Below, piece after piece: positions 33,229 to 45,427 of a DNA stretch of 64,000 nt (the stretch's first letter is position 1; each line of letters starts with the position of its first letter). This DNA is from Ashinkailepas kermadecensis. Its lineage: Eukaryota > Arthropoda > Thecostraca > Neolepadidae. Both the position numbers and the translations under genes were made by a program. The notes below the pieces were generated by a model, which was given only the letters and a program-made list of their open reading frames with translations, was not told the DNA's origin and did no database searches. The DNA lies in contig JAOTOM010001546.1 in NCBI GenBank assembly GCA_034440615.1, positions 1 through 64,000 of the forward strand, given 5' to 3'.

Positions 33229-34093
33229 TTAACCCGCGCCGTCTCGGAAGGGGGTTGATATTCCCCCCCTTAAGGTTTTCCGCGGATCGTGAAAGAACTG
33301 CGCGAGACAGCGCGCGGAAATCTGGCATATCTTTTCCCACGTCAATTTGGCATGTTGTATCAAAATTTTGAGGGCAGGTCATCTAGGGTCAACGAGTTAA
33401 TCAATGTGAAGTGAGGTGAACTCCAGAAAAGTTCAACCAGTCGTTACGCTTTAATGGATAAAGATATTTAAATGAAACTTTCAGTGTTTGCTTATCTTTA
33501 GGAACACAAAAAAGCACACCAGAGGAATTTTGCTTCTTTGTTCAGTTTTTGATAGCTTATTAGTTTTGCATATTTGCCCATCAGGGCTAAATTCGAAGAT
33601 TCTGGCTAAACGTATGCATCTTTATGAGAGCAAGTTGACTTCGAGCAACGTTTTTTGGTCCACCCTACCCATTAGGAAAATAAAAATGAAAGAAAATTGA
33701 AAACTCAAAATTTTGAAATTCCCCCAAAAATAATGTTTTGATTTTTGGGTGGGAAAAATTTCTGGGCCATGGTCGATTTCACCTTCCTTTTCTGATTCAA
33801 AATAAAAAAATTAATCTCCACAAAATGAGCTTCCCAGAGCCAAAAATATGATGTAAGTCTTGAAAACCTAGGCCCCTAGTGACGTCGCTTTTGGGAGATA
33901 CAATTTTTGCGGGGTGTCTGACCCTACTCGTCGTCCGCTTTCAGGTGACACGTCTTTCGTTTTCGTGCGACGCTTTGTTTGGTGATGAGGGTTTGATATA
34001 TTTGATAGATAGAGAGGGGTTTGCATCACCCTCCCCCCCCCCTCCACCCCCGAGACGGGTGGAGGATATGACCGGAAAGACGCGGAGGGTTAA
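33229..34093 (+). mobile_element. piggyBac-type MITE, 865 bp, intact ends
   Basis: It begins TTAACCCGCGCCGTCTCGG and ends GACGCGGAGGGTTAA. It is the reverse complement, over its full length, of 12236-13064. Subterminal blocks are TTTTCCGCGGAT and CAACCAGTCGTTACGCTTTA. There is no transposase frame. Confidence 0.8.
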
Positions 34094-34608
34094 AGTTCCG
34101 CCTTTGTTTCGCCAATTATCCCCGCCAGTTGAGGGGATGGGTGGGTGTGATGCACCCCTAATGTTTTGCAGGCTAGCTTCAGAACCACTACGGAACACAT
34201 TTAATTTTTGTGTAGCGTCTGTAGCCTCTTTATCGCAACTTCTTGTCTTAAGCAATTGTCGTTCAAGTCAGGTCACGGAGTTAAGACACCATCAATAGGA
34301 AAACTTCCGACGGTATTTGAATGAAATCGCAGATTATCGCATATTAGCATTAAACAACAACTTGTGTATGGCTTACGCTAATAGAAGACTCAATGGGAGA
34401 CAACGCGCGAAAGCTTCCAGATACAGCCGCCAGAGCTGCGACACATGCGAGTAGGACGTGAATTGCCCGCCGCATAAGCCGTGTCCATGCCTTTTGCTTA
34501 TGAAGAGCAGGTGATTGGAGTGGAAGATGTTTCCTAAGATTAATTACTTGGTGTTGGGGAGTTCGGAGCTGAGTTCCTGGTTTCACATATAGGTAATTTA
34601 TGTGTCTA
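34094..34608. other. Intergenic, left flank of the BEL element
   Basis: No gene was recognised. Confidence 0.35.
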
Positions 34609-35111
34609 TGTTGCCGCTAATAATTTTACAAGTTGGCAGCTTCATGGTTATTGAGCTGAGACGTTTACAGCGCCGCACTCATGGAGCTGCCATTCCGCTG
34701 GACACAGCCATGTTCATTCGTTGCGAGGTTGTACTCAAAGACGGACGGGGATTCCGCATCGATATGTGAGATAGATACCGCAGATACATAACTGCGAGAG
34801 ATACCGCAGCCAACAACTGCGAGAGATACCGCCCTTCTGGCGAGAGACAAACAAGATCCCACCAATCTGGGACAGAAGTAAGTGAGCACTGTTATTATAT
34901 ATGCCCTGATTACAGGTGGTCATTGTACGCGATAAGATATTTATGCCTCTTTGCTGAACATTGATGTCGTTGTTTTCTTCATTGTCCTAATGTTTGTTTC
35001 GTTCATTTCTTCACAGTATTTACGTGACCAGAGGCGACAGGTTGGATGAGCCAATAAATGAGTCAAGTGACGCGGTCTCTATCCCAGTCCCAACCCATGT
35101 TTGCCGTTACA
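34609..35111 (+). repeat. 5' LTR of the BEL/Pao element (503 bp)
   Basis: It differs from the 3' LTR by a 9-base deletion after CTTCATGGTT and a few substitutions, so the insertion is fairly young. Confidence 0.92.
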
Positions 35112-35458
35112 GTAAATATTCTCCCTCATTTCTTTGTTGGTGAAGTAGATAATTAGATATTTGCCAATATTAGCTGAAAAGAGTAGATAGGCAGCCTGGT
35201 ATATGTAGTCAGATCATTATTTTATTTCAAAGTGAATGTAGTTTGTCGTACATATTATATTTCGTAGCTGAGGGGCGTGGCACATTGACTGGATACTTGT
35301 GCACCAAACTCCTCATGTTTTTCTTTAGTTAGTATTTTTCTTTTCTCTTATATGAACATACCCTGTTCCTCTTTTAGTTAGTGAAACTAAAATGTGACTG
35401 ACTAAACCTTCCTGTATTGGTGTGTGAATTAATCATTGGAAACCCCCTATAAGTCGAG

Positions 35459-37875
35459 ATGGAGAAAGATGGTGCTGAAGCTCGCTATTCATCTAGAGGC
35501 AGGATTATCAGGCCAACAGAGAAGGGTCGTCAGTATCAGGCTGAGATGTCAGGAAAAGCTGAGAGACGAAAGAAGCAACCCATGGTCAAAGGAAGCCAAG
35601 CAGATTATGCAAAGCATGCAGATGAGGAATCTGAAGTAACACCAGCTGATAGTGTATTCAGAATACTGGATTAGAGCACTAGTCTTAGTAGAGCAGATCA
35701 AGCTCAGTAAGTACAAAGTGACAACATAACTTAGTTGAAGTTATATATTATAGTGTTTCAAACTGATAAGCACTAGTCTTGAGATCAAGCTCGTTAAAAG
35801 GTGGAGAAATGCAGGTGCAAGTTGAGGCTTCCACAAAAGCAGCTATGTTAAAAGAACGCTACCAGTTGGAGAAAAGGAAAGCTGAGTTGAAGTTTGAAGA
35901 AAGTCAGATATTGCAAGATGAGGAAAATGAGGAAGATATGCAAGGCAAGCAAGGTGAAAGTCGAGAACAAAGTGCTGCTCTACAGCTTAAGAAGAAAGAT
36001 TCACTGAAGAAGAAGCATGCCCTTGAATTGCAGAAAATTGAACTGAAGTTTGAGGAGCAACATCATGAACTGAGGACAGCCATGGCTGTAAGTGAGGCTA
36101 AAACAAGAGTTCTTGAAGATTATGAATCCACGAAGGGTTCAGGAATATCAGTGCAGCACAGGGAGTGTCTACAAGAGGGTGATGATGGTACAAGGAAGTC
36201 ACAGGCTGGTACTGACCAGGCAAGGCAAGCAAGTAATGAGGTACTGAAGGATCTGGCAGGCATACTGACAGAGCAGTTGAAGCACAACAACCTTCCAACC
36301 TTTGAGCCAGAAATATTCAAAGGTGATGTAAACAACTTTTCCATTTGGCTCAAATCTTTTGAGACACACATTGAACGAAAGCTAGTTAGTTCCGTAGAGA
36401 AGCTTCACTTCCTGAGACAGTACACTGGTGGTGAGGCAAGAGCAGCAATTGCTGGATTCTTACATCTCAGAACAGAAGATGCATATCAGAAGGCTAAAGA
36501 GAAACTTCTGGATCGATATGGTAGTGATTTCATTGTGGGCAATGCATATAGGAAGAAGATTCATGAATGGCATGCAATAATACCAGGTGATGGCAAGGCA
36601 CTACAGAACTTTGCAGACTTTCTGGAACACTGCCTGTCGGCAGCCAATGATGTTGGTCATTTAAATGTGCTGAATGACCCAAATGAAAACAAAATTATGT
36701 TACAAAAGCTGCCCAAGTACTTGGTTGACAGATGGAGGCGCAAAGTAGATGAAAGCATCTATGAGTCCAAGGGTATGTCTGCTGGATGCTACCCATCCTT
36801 TGGAGAATTTGTGGCCTTCCTGAGCAAAGAAGCACGGATTGCCTGTGGTCCAGTTGTAGTTGAGCAAGTTCCGGCCATGAGAAGTGGAAGAGCACGTGTG
36901 TTCCTGTCAAGTGGTGATGTACCATCCACCAGAAGGAAGGAACATAGTTGTGAATTGTGCTCAGAAGTACACAAGATTCAAGAATGCCAAATCTTTCTGG
37001 CCAAAAATGTAAACGATCGCCGACAACTTGTGCAAAGACACAGACTGTGTTTTGGGTGCTTGAAAGCTGGGCACCTGTGGAGAACATGCCGAAATAGGGA
37101 AAGATGCACACAATGTGAGCAGCAGCATCCAACAGTGCTTCACATTGATAAATGTAGAAGTTTAAATGCTAGTGCTACAGCATTACAGGTAGCATGCACT
37201 GCAGACAAGCAATGCTTACACACCATGATAGTGCCTGTTCAGCTGCATAGCTTAAATGCTCCAGGTTACAAGCAAGTGGTATATGCTATACTAGATCCAC
37301 AATCGGATTCATGTTTCATTGATGAGTCAGTGCTTGAAAGGGTGAAGGGAGATAGTGAAGAAGTAGTCTTGGAGCTCTCAACAGTTGCCGGAAAGGAAGT
37401 TGTATCAAGCCTTGCTGTAAAGGATTTGGTGGTGAGTGCACTTGAATCAGGCACTGAAATAAAGCTACCGACGACTTACTCTCGATGCGAGATACCTATG
37501 AACAGACAAATGATCCCTAGAAAAGAAACAACAGCCAAATGGGCACATTTGCAGGAGGTATCAAAGAAACTACCACCCTACTGCCCAGAGGCCAGTATTG
37601 GGCTCCTAATCGGAATCAACTGCCCACGGGCTGTAAAGCCAAAGGAGTTTGTCACTGGCAGAGATGAAGGTCCATGGGCTGTTAAGACAGAACTTGGATG
37701 GAGTGTGATCAGTGTTGGTGAAGAGAGCTCTTCCATGAAAAGAGCTCACTTTGCATTTAAAGTGCAGACAAAAAAATCAGTCCATTGCAAGTCGAAAAAT
37801 TGTTTGGAGCAGAATTTCAAGAAACAGAGCCAAACCATAAGATGTCACAAGAGGATCATAGGTTCATCAAGATGA
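35459..37875 (+). pseudogene. BEL/Pao gag-protease region, two frames
   Basis: A short leader frame (35459-35674) begins MEKDGAEARYSSRGRIIRPT, the usual BEL start. It is then interrupted by a ~95-base insertion bordered by repeats of GCACTAGTCTT and GATCAAGCTC. The main frame (first ATG 35809) has a charged coiled coil to about 36230 and a DUF1759 gag core including FKGDVNNFSIWLKSFETHI. A Cys/His block CELCSEVHKIQEC is followed by the zinc knuckle CFGCLKAGHLWRTC (37048-37089). The retropepsin-like segment has LDPQSDSCFID, where the usual D-S/T-G is D-P-Q. The frame ends at 37875, after the RT frame has already opened at 37776. Confidence 0.85.
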
Positions 37876-38783
37876 TGGAACAGGAGATGCGACAGAGGGA
37901 TGATGGCCACTTTGAAGCTCCTCTTCCTCTGAAAGATACAAACATTGAACTTCCTGACAACAAAGTGGTTGCTTTGAGGCGTCTCAATGGATTGAAGAAA
38001 AGGTTGTCACGAGATCAAGGATTCCGTGAAGACTACACTAGCTTTATGAAGGAAATGCTACAAAAGGGCTATGCTGAGCCTATCCCAGAAGAAGAACTAC
38101 AACATGCAAAGGGGAAAACATGGTATGTGCCACACCATGGGGTGTACCACCAAAAGAAGAGGAAGATTAGAGTAGTATTTGACTGCAGTGCAGAACATAA
38201 AGGCATTTCACTTAACAATGAACTCATGCAGGGCCCAGACATGTCAAACAGCTTGACTGGCATACTCGTACGGTTCAGGAAGCACCCTGTGGCATTCACT
38301 TGTGACATCCAAGGCATGTTCAACCAGGTTGGTGTGACAAAGGAATGTCGTGACTTACTCAGATTCCTGTGGTGGAGGAATGGAAACATAAGTGAAGAGC
38401 CTGTCGAATATAGTAGCATGACTAACACCGACACTCTAGAGCCACTAACACCTAACCAATTACTAACGCTGAAGTCCAAAGTTCTCCTACCCTTACCTGG
38501 CACGTTCTGCAAGGAAGACGTCTACGCTCAACGACGCTGGCACAGAGTCCAATACCTCGCCGAGCAGTTCTGGACTCGGTGGCGTCGAGAGGTCCTTCCG
38601 TCACTACAGGAGCGGCGAAAGTGGCAGAAACCGACACGGAACTTAGAGAGCGGCGACATCGTGGTCGTGGTGGACAGAGACGCTCCAAGGTGCAGGTGGC
38701 CGATGGGACGCATCGTGGTGACTTACCGTAGTGACGACGGACTGGTGAGGAAAGTGAGTGCGGATCGGGAGCTCGCAGTATGA
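37776..38783 (+). pseudogene. BEL/Pao RT N-terminus fused in frame to integrase C-terminal domain
   Basis: This frame lies -1 to the gag-protease frame, entered at A_AAA_AAA (37770-37776). It encodes the BEL RT entry region (WYVPHHGVYHQKKRKIRVVF, DCSAEHKGISLNNELMQGPD, then RDLLRFLWW) and stops resembling RT after EEPVEY (~38413). It continues without a stop into LEPLTPNQLLTLKSKVLLPL, WTRWRREVLPSLQERRKWQK and GDIVVVVDRDAPRCRWPMGR, the DUF5641 domain that ends BEL integrases. The YxDD palm, RNase H and integrase DDE core are absent. No activity is expected. Confidence 0.88.
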
Positions 38784-39012
38784 GCGGCCAGTACACAGAC
38801 TCATCCTGCTCCTGAGAAAGCGGGATTCCGAGACGGGGAGCCATGCGGTATGAGCTCCGTCCGAGCCCACTGCGCGTTCGAGGGGAAAGACTGTCTACCT
38901 GCGTGTCTGTATGTATGTGTGCTTTGTGGGCCCGTTTGTTCGTTTTTGTTTGTTGTTGCCTTGTGTCGCTTTAGGTTCTTGTGGAAAATCTGTGACAGAT
39001 TTTGGGGAGCCA

Positions 39013-39524
39013 TGTTGCCGCTGATAATTTTACAAGTTGGCAGCTTCATGGTTCCAAACCTTATTGAGCTGAGACGTTTACGGCGCCGCACTCATGGAGC
39101 TGCCATTCCGCTGGACACAGCCATGTTCATTCGTTGCGAGGTTGTACTCAAAGATGGACGGGGATTCCGCATCGATATGTGAGATAGATACCGCAGATAC
39201 ATAACTGCGAGAAATACCGCAGCCAACAACTGCGAGAGATACCGCCCTTCTGGCGAGAGACAAACAAGATCCCACCAATCTGGGACAGAAGTAAGTGAGC
39301 ACTGTTATTATATATGCCCTGATTACAGGTGGTCATTGTACGCGATAAGATATTTATGCCTCTTTGCTGAACATTGATGTCGTTGTTTTCTTCATTGTCC
39401 TAATGTTTGTTTCGTTCATTTCTTCACAGTATTTACGTGACCAGAGGCGACAGGTTGGATGAGCCAATAAATTAGTCAAGTGACGCGGTCTCTATCCCAG
39501 TCCCAACCCATGTTTGCCGTTACA
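39013..39524 (+). repeat. 3' LTR of the BEL/Pao element (512 bp)
   Basis: It starts TGTTGCCGCTGATAA and ends TTTGCCGTTACA; nearly identical to the 5' LTR. Confidence 0.92.
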
Positions 39525-39589
39525 GACTATATAGAGCCTGTGGCCTACCGAAGGAAGGGCAAAGGGGACAGTGCCCTTTTGTCCCACAA

Positions 39590-40110
39590 TCCCAGAGACT
39601 GTTGGGGCCCCCAAGTCCCAAGAATGTCGGCGGGGTACAGAAAATTTATGCACCGGACCGCTTAAAATTCCCGCTGGGCCCCAATAATCTTACCGGAGCC
39701 CATGAAAAATTCACATTTATGGCCCCAAGGAGTCGCGCAGAGACCGCTGAAAATGACTGGGCCCCAAAAATTGCAACGAGGGCCCTGAAAAAGACATTGG
39801 GGCCCCAAAAATCGCTTCATGGCTCACAAAAATGACACTGTCTGGGGTTGCCAAAAAGTGGGACCGGGCGGCTGAAAATATCAGTGGTGCCCCCAAAACT
39901 TGCGCCGGGCCCCATTCAAATCACGCTTGGGGCCAAAACGTCGTGCGGTGGTCATCGAGAATGACGCTGGGCGACCAAAAAAGACTGGCTGGGCCCCTAA
40001 AATTCACGTTGGTGGCTCAAAATTTCGAGCCCGGGAACCCTGAAAACCACGTTGGAGCTCCCAAAAAAGTAATGCGGTGGTCCTTGAAAATCACGCTTGG
40101 GGCTTAAAAG
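39590..40110 (+). repeat. Degenerate GGGGCCCC(A)-type repeat
   Basis: Segments of roughly 40-60 bases repeat TGGGGCCCCAAAAAT, AAAATCACG and GGGCCCC with many changes. Open frames here follow the repeat. Confidence 0.55.
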
Positions 40111-41690
40111 GTCGGGGCATGCCCATGTGCCATGTCCCCGCTCTTTGCATGACGGGTGAGCGTGGCACTCTTTGCTCCTGGATCCGCCGCTTATGAGACC
40201 TGTATATTGTGTGATGTGATCTGAATTGTGTACCTGATGTCCTCAGCGGTGGGCGTGATGTTTCGTACACAATGCACGATATCGTTTACGGTTTATCTCT
40301 TATTACATCCCACCATGCATGCAGCATATATTTTTGGCTTACCATCTGCCTGGTTTTTGTCATGGGCTAATGCAAATGTGGAAAAGGAATATTAAGTGTC
40401 CGGAAGCAACGTATAACAATTTACAATTTGTTCCCACCTGGGTGTAATTCCCTAACCAAATTATCAAATTTTATATTTGAAACTACCATCATTGTGTATG
40501 TAGTGTGAGCTTTCCAGCCTTAGCTTCGGCCTGGGGATCTCAACATTGCGCACCGGACAGGTCAGAGGCGGATCCAGAAATTTCCATGGCGACACTCGTC
40601 TGAGGGTGGGGGTGGGGGGGGGATTTCCTCGGAGGACAGCCGCTGCGAAAGTTCCTGGAAGTGCGTATTTTCCTGAATGTCTATTGATAGGAGGGATGTG
40701 TGCACTCGACCGTACTGAAAATGGCACCGTTTATCCTCAAGAGGGCGCATTTCCCCTCAGATGAGCGTCTTCGGCTGAACATTGAGCGAGAGTGTCGTTG
40801 CACTCTAGTATTCCCAGACAGGTGCTCCGGTCAGATGGGCGCCATCTTTCCATGGGGGAGGGGCATACCCCAGTGCTCTCATGTATCGGCCCCTGGGGTA
40901 GTTGCACTCTTAAGGTACACACAACAATGCCACTGGTAGCTGCCTGGCATAGGTGTAGGTTTATGAAAATTATCAGGAGGGCACAATACAAGAAGGCAAT
41001 GACCAGGTCCAGTTGGATTGTGGGGTGGGGGGGGGGATCATATTAAGGTCCAATATTAGAAGTTGAATTATTGGAAGGGCGCATCCAACACAGGGAGGGG
41101 ACGGAAGTGTCCCCCAGGCACTGCTCCGACCGTAAGGCAAAACACAGTACATGAGGAAGATCATCGGCATTCGGTAAGCAAACATTAGCATATTTCATGA
41201 TTGTTTAGAAATATTCATCATGTCACATCTCAGCAACACAATCAGACTTTTCTAAATGTGCCGCATATGGATACCTACACGCGGGTGCGTAGTTCGTTTG
41301 AAGGATGCTTCTCTTGAATTTTTCATAATCCATGCCTTTTCTCGGATTTCTCGATCGGGAACCTATTGCCACCTGCTCCGCTGGACGTAGTGACAGCAAA
41401 TACCCATGCCATAAAATGGCCACTGACACTGGCGGATCCAGGGAGGGGCCAATCCAGCCATGCCCCCCACCGAAGTGCTTAGAGGGGGGCATAGTGTCTT
41501 TTGCCCCCCCCCCCGAAACCAACAGAAGTCAACTAAATTAAAATGCAGTAACCTCTGCCGATGTTAAAAAAAATAGCGTCTGGATGAAAGAATCTCCAAA
41601 TTTAAAGGACTTTTAAATAATTGTTAGAAAGCCAGTATGGTAGCATAGTCGATTCTGACACACATCGAGGGTTCCATGCTGGGCAAGTTC
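40111..41690. other. Intergenic with small dispersed-element fragments
   Basis: GGCGGATCCAG near 40567 and 41433, each followed by G-rich or C-rich runs, look like ends of short non-autonomous elements. 40975-41130 resembles the units at 43660-44035. No gene was seen. Confidence 0.35.
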
Positions 41691-41701
41691 TGCTTATAAC
41701 T

Positions 41702-41942
41702 GGTGAATAACTGGTGTGGTGTAACTGGTGTGACGTGAGCAACCGGTGTGACATGAGTAATCGGTGTCATGTGGATTGAGTAACTGGTTGGAGTGAATAA
41801 TTGGTATTACGTGAGTAACTGATGTGGAGTGAATAACTAATGTGACGTGAGCAACCGGTGTGAGGTGAGCAACTGGTGTGACGCGAGCAACTGGTGTGAC
41901 GTGAGCAACTGATGTGGCGTGAGCAACTGGTGTGGCGTGAAC
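41702..41942 (+). repeat. 18-bp minisatellite, ~13 units
   Basis: The unit GTGAGCAACTGGTGTGAC has many variants (GTGAGTAATCGGTGTCAT and so on). The period is six codons, so a minus-strand frame stays open. Confidence 0.9.
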
Positions 41943-42011
41943 ACACTCAGTCCTCACTGTCTGCTCTCAGTGTACTATGAGATCGCAGTCTCTCTGTATT
42001 TCACCTCCATG

Positions 42012-42185
42012 CACGGTCTGGCTACACACACACTGTTGACTAGGCCCCTGCTCAGACTCGGCTGGCTCTGTCCGGGCGAACAGTCGGGAATGGGACGCGC
42101 GTCCGTGGGCGTCTATGGGACTATAACCATAAACCACGGTCTGCGATCCGCACATGCGACACACGCAAAACACGCATAACATAGG
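42012..42185 (-). repeat. Segment shared with both 1.62-kb units, possible Gypsy LTR end
   Basis: GGTCTGGCTACACAC, TTGACTAGGCCCCTGCT, GGGCGTCTATGG and CACGGTCTGCGATCCGCACA match 30032-30190 and 31658-31816. It lies directly 3' of the minus-strand integrase below, where a 3' LTR would be, but no second copy was found on the other side. Confidence 0.4.
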
Positions 42186-42199
42186 TGCGGACACAGGGG

Positions 42200-43150
42200 A
42201 AGTCACGCCGTCGGCCTACACCTTCTACAGTGCCTCGCCGGTCCTATAATCCGATCGAGGGGTCCCGAAGGAATACGTGGGCCCCAACGTGCAGGCTGGA
42301 CAGTGGCATGGCCGCTCGGTCATAGCGGTCACGGGCCGCCTGCCGAAGCGAGTCGGTATGGGCGTCACAGTCGTCAGGGGCTCGCTGCCACTCAGGTGCG
42401 AAGGCACCTGAGTGGCAGCGCAGGTGAATGGGAACAGCTGAGCGCAGAGGCCGGCCGTAAAGGATTTGAGCCAGTGACCGGTGGTTCACTCGCGGGGTGT
42501 TGCGAAGCTCTAGCAGACCACGGGCGAACGCATCACAGTCAAGGTCACCGACTACAGTCACTTCCTGCACCAGTCTCTCCACCAGTTTTAACGATTTTAA
42601 CAGCGTAGCCATTGGACTGGGGGTAGTGCGGGATAGACATGCGATGTGTCACACCCCAGCGCCGTGGGAAGTCTCTGGTGAGATGGGCAGTGTACTGCGG
42701 TCCGCTATCACTATGTAGCACGCAGGGAACACCGGTGGTGGCGAACATTTCCCGCAGGTGTCGGACCAGAGTCCGGACGGAGGCGTTGCTGGCGCAGTGC
42801 ACAACTGCGGGCCACACGGAGAGTTAATCGACGAACACCAGGTAGGTATTGCCTGCGTGACTGAAGAAGTCGGTGGATATAGACTCGAAGACTCGGCTAG
42901 ACGGGGGGTCGGACATCAGTGGCACTCGCTTCTGGCGAGGCAGCCGCTCAGGACATGCCTGACAGGAGCAAACGGTGTCGACAACATGGCTGTCGATGCC
43001 GACCCAGTATGCAGACTGGCGTGCGCGGCGCTGAGTGCGTTCGACTCCTTGGTGCGAGCCGTGCAGACGCTGCAGAGTCTCGCAGGACGACAGGCCACAA
43101 GCGCGAATGTCCGAGACGTTCGCACGATACGGGCCCGAATCCCTTAGTCA
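42200..43150 (-). pseudogene. Ty3/Gypsy integrase remnant
   Basis: Reading the minus strand, an HHCC zinc-binding block lies at about 43085-42950: LHGSHQGVERTQRRARQSAY, then CSCQAC. The DDE core follows, with PCVLHSDSGPQYTAHL and SIPHYPQSNGYA (~42735-42590). The C-terminal region has LLELRNTPRVNHRSLAQILYG and DRYDRAAMPLSSLHVGAHVF. A frameshift after PQSNGYA removes the catalytic Glu context. A perfect 16-base-pair hairpin (42384-42419) interrupts the C-terminal part. RT and gag are not present upstream. Confidence 0.75.
42384..42419. repeat. Perfect 16-bp hairpin inside the integrase remnant
   Basis: GCTGCCACTCAGGTGC, loop GAAG, GCACCTGAGTGGCAGC. Confidence 0.9.
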
Positions 43151-43655
43151 TTTGGGCTTTAGAGCGCTCTTCGACCAGAATTTATCACTCGCGTCGAATC
43201 CCGATTTCTTTGTCACGCTGCTGAACCCCTACCAACGTAGATAAATATGTCTTACTCAGTGACAAGGTTGTGATGATCAGGGATGATCAGGGATCGGGGA
43301 TCAGGGATGGATCAGGGATGGTTCAAGGCAGGGAGCGATCGCACACTCCCTTGGTATGCGAAATGTGCCCATGGGACATGGGCATTCGGGGCGCACAGGG
43401 TGCCTCAAATGACTGAGATGTACTTCCGTCGCCGCCCTTCGCTGATGTGCGGCTACGCTTCTTGATATCTTTGCTACGTTGTAACTCTATTGGAACCTCT
43501 ATACAGGACGTGAGTAAGGGCTGGGTGGAGGGGGGGAGCATGTCCTCTCACTTTTCATCGGCGCCCCCTGTATGACACACTACCTGGATGGCTGTTGATG
43601 CCTGACTTCGCAATGTTGTTATCATGAAATACACGGTAACTTATGTGTATGTTTC
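43151..43655. other. Intergenic; short GATCAGGGAT repeats
   Basis: GATCAGGGATG and variants are repeated about five times at 43276-43322. No gene was recognised. Confidence 0.4.
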
Positions 43656-43659
43656 TGAC

Positions 43660-44035
43660 AATTCTTGGGAGCGCACAATACATGAATGGATGGGTGTTGA
43701 TTTCTGAGGATTATTAGGGCCGGGCACCACGCATGGCAATTGGGTGAACCCAACTGGATTGGGTGGCACTCTCCATAAGGGTCCAAGGTTAAACTTGAAA
43801 TTATTGGGAGAAGCCAACATTGAGGAGCACTTGCACATCAAAAGTGTACAAAACAACACCCTTGGGGGTGTTAACCAAGCCCATGAAGGCAATGGGTGGG
43901 CCCAAATATAGATTGGGGTCATACCAAATAAGGGTCCCATTTTAAAAGTTGAAATTATTGTGAGAGCTCAGCCAGTATTGGGGGAGGGGAGAGGTGCGCT
44001 CCCAAAAACATACAAAGCAGCACCCCTGCACGGGA
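43660..44035 (+). repeat. ~165-bp tandem repeat, two degenerate units
   Basis: TAAGGGTCCNANNTTAAA, TTGAAATTATTG and CCAACATTGAGGAG-type blocks recur with matching spacing. A third relative lies at 40975-41130. Confidence 0.55.
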
Positions 44036-45275
44036 AGTCGCCTGAAGCTCCATAGTAAAACCCTTTCCAAAAATGGCGCTTCTAGTGCACTGCGCACCCG
44101 CGGAATGGTCATCTACTATTCCTCGGCTGACACGGCCCTGCCTAATGGAACCCTTATCTCTACGACATTGCCATTTAAATCATCACTACGCCGCTGTATC
44201 TTGTCATGGCGCCCCTAAAAAGTTGTCACAGCTCGTTGCTCGTTGTGCGGCGTTCCTGCGGTTGGTGGCGTTCTTTCGCACTCTAGGAAGGCGGCCCCTA
44301 CATGCTTGCAGCCAACTCAAGAAACTGGGAACAAGTGACCCCCTAAAGAGTTGTACGTGCCCACCTCTTCCTCTCCCCAGATAGAACAAAAAGTGGCCAT
44401 TTAAATTTAGCATTAAAACTATGGGTGTAGGTTAGGGTGTCCCAAAAAGCATTTGTTCTGATTGTTTAAGGGGCTGAAGTTTGCTCCTATTCTAATTCAC
44501 CAGCAAGTAGTACTGACACGATTTTGAATGAATCTGAGTATATTTAGAGGTCGCGCCGAGATGCACATTTGTCATCCGGTTATAACAGACAAATACATTA
44601 GCAAACATTGGATACATTACATAGGTGCGTACCTAAATACATTCAAAGCAAGCCGAAATCCATTCAATCAATCATGTTTACGATGTTGGATCGAATATTG
44701 GAAAATAAATTTTTGAAAATGTTTACATGAAACAAATTACCAGTGAAATAGAGAAGTCCCTGATAGTCAAACACACCACACAGAACTGAGGTAAGCAATC
44801 ACTGTTACAATGACAACTACTCTGTTGCCTTACAGTATCGCATTGTGTTAACCAAAATGGCGATGAAACTTCAAAAACTAAACAGGGGAGAACAGAATTC
44901 CTCCTCGGTATTCCAATCACAGCGAACAGTTCGGGACTCGAGGAAGCCAATGCTGATCTGCAAGTGCTGAAAGAACAAGGCTTTGATCACAAGAGATTTA
45001 GTGGATTTCTCGTTCGACACGACGGCGGTCAACATCGGGATGATCCGAGGAGCATGCATTCGCATCGAATGACATGTCGACCGCGACCTCCTGTGGCTGG
45101 CTTGCCGGCATCATGTACTGCAGAGGTTGTTTTCAGAAGCACGTTTGAAGCCTGCTTTGGAAAGTCCTCAGGTCCTGCCGTTGATATCTTCGAGAGTTTC
45201 CAAAAGTGTAGTCTGTGCTCATGCGTTAGTAGTTGCGGCTATCCCTCTGAGCGTCGCAACTGTGCGGCGATGCAC

Positions 45276-45280
<5 letters not shown>
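44036..45280. other. Intergenic, nothing recognised
   Basis: The open frames are short and unmatched. The segment ends at the (GT)n tract where the duplicated block begins. Confidence 0.35.

Positions 45281-45329
<49 letters not shown>
45281..45329. repeat. (GT)n microsatellite at the left edge of the duplicated block
   Basis: About 24 GT units. The counterpart lies at 58518-58561. Reading frames through it give Cys-Val or Thr-His repeats. Confidence 0.95.
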
Positions 45330-45330
<1 letters not shown>

Positions 45331-45398
45331 ACTTGTACTTCGTGCATACCGAGGCCATTTTCTGTTTGCACACCTGGGAACCGAGGACGTTAGGTGTA

Positions 45399-45427
45399 TA
45401 CCGAGGACGTTTTTGACGTCCTCGGTA
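45399..45427. repeat. Perfect 12-bp hairpin with the ACCGAGGAC motif, copy 1
   Basis: TACCGAGGACGT, loop TTTTG, ACGTCCTCGGTA. The second copy is at 58630-58658. Confidence 0.9.

Larger units (their letters stand above)
34609..39524 (+). mobile_element. BEL/Pao LTR retrotransposon, internally deleted
   Basis: Two LTRs flank a gag-protease-RT-integrase remnant. The LTRs start TGTTGCCGCT and end GCCGTTACA. Flanking GTCTA (34604-34608) and GACTA (39525-39529) agree at four of five bases, fitting the 5-base target duplication of this superfamily. A purine tract (GGGGAG) precedes the 3' LTR. The body is 3.9 kb, well below the usual size, because the RT core, RNase H and integrase core are missing. 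Confidence 0.88.
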
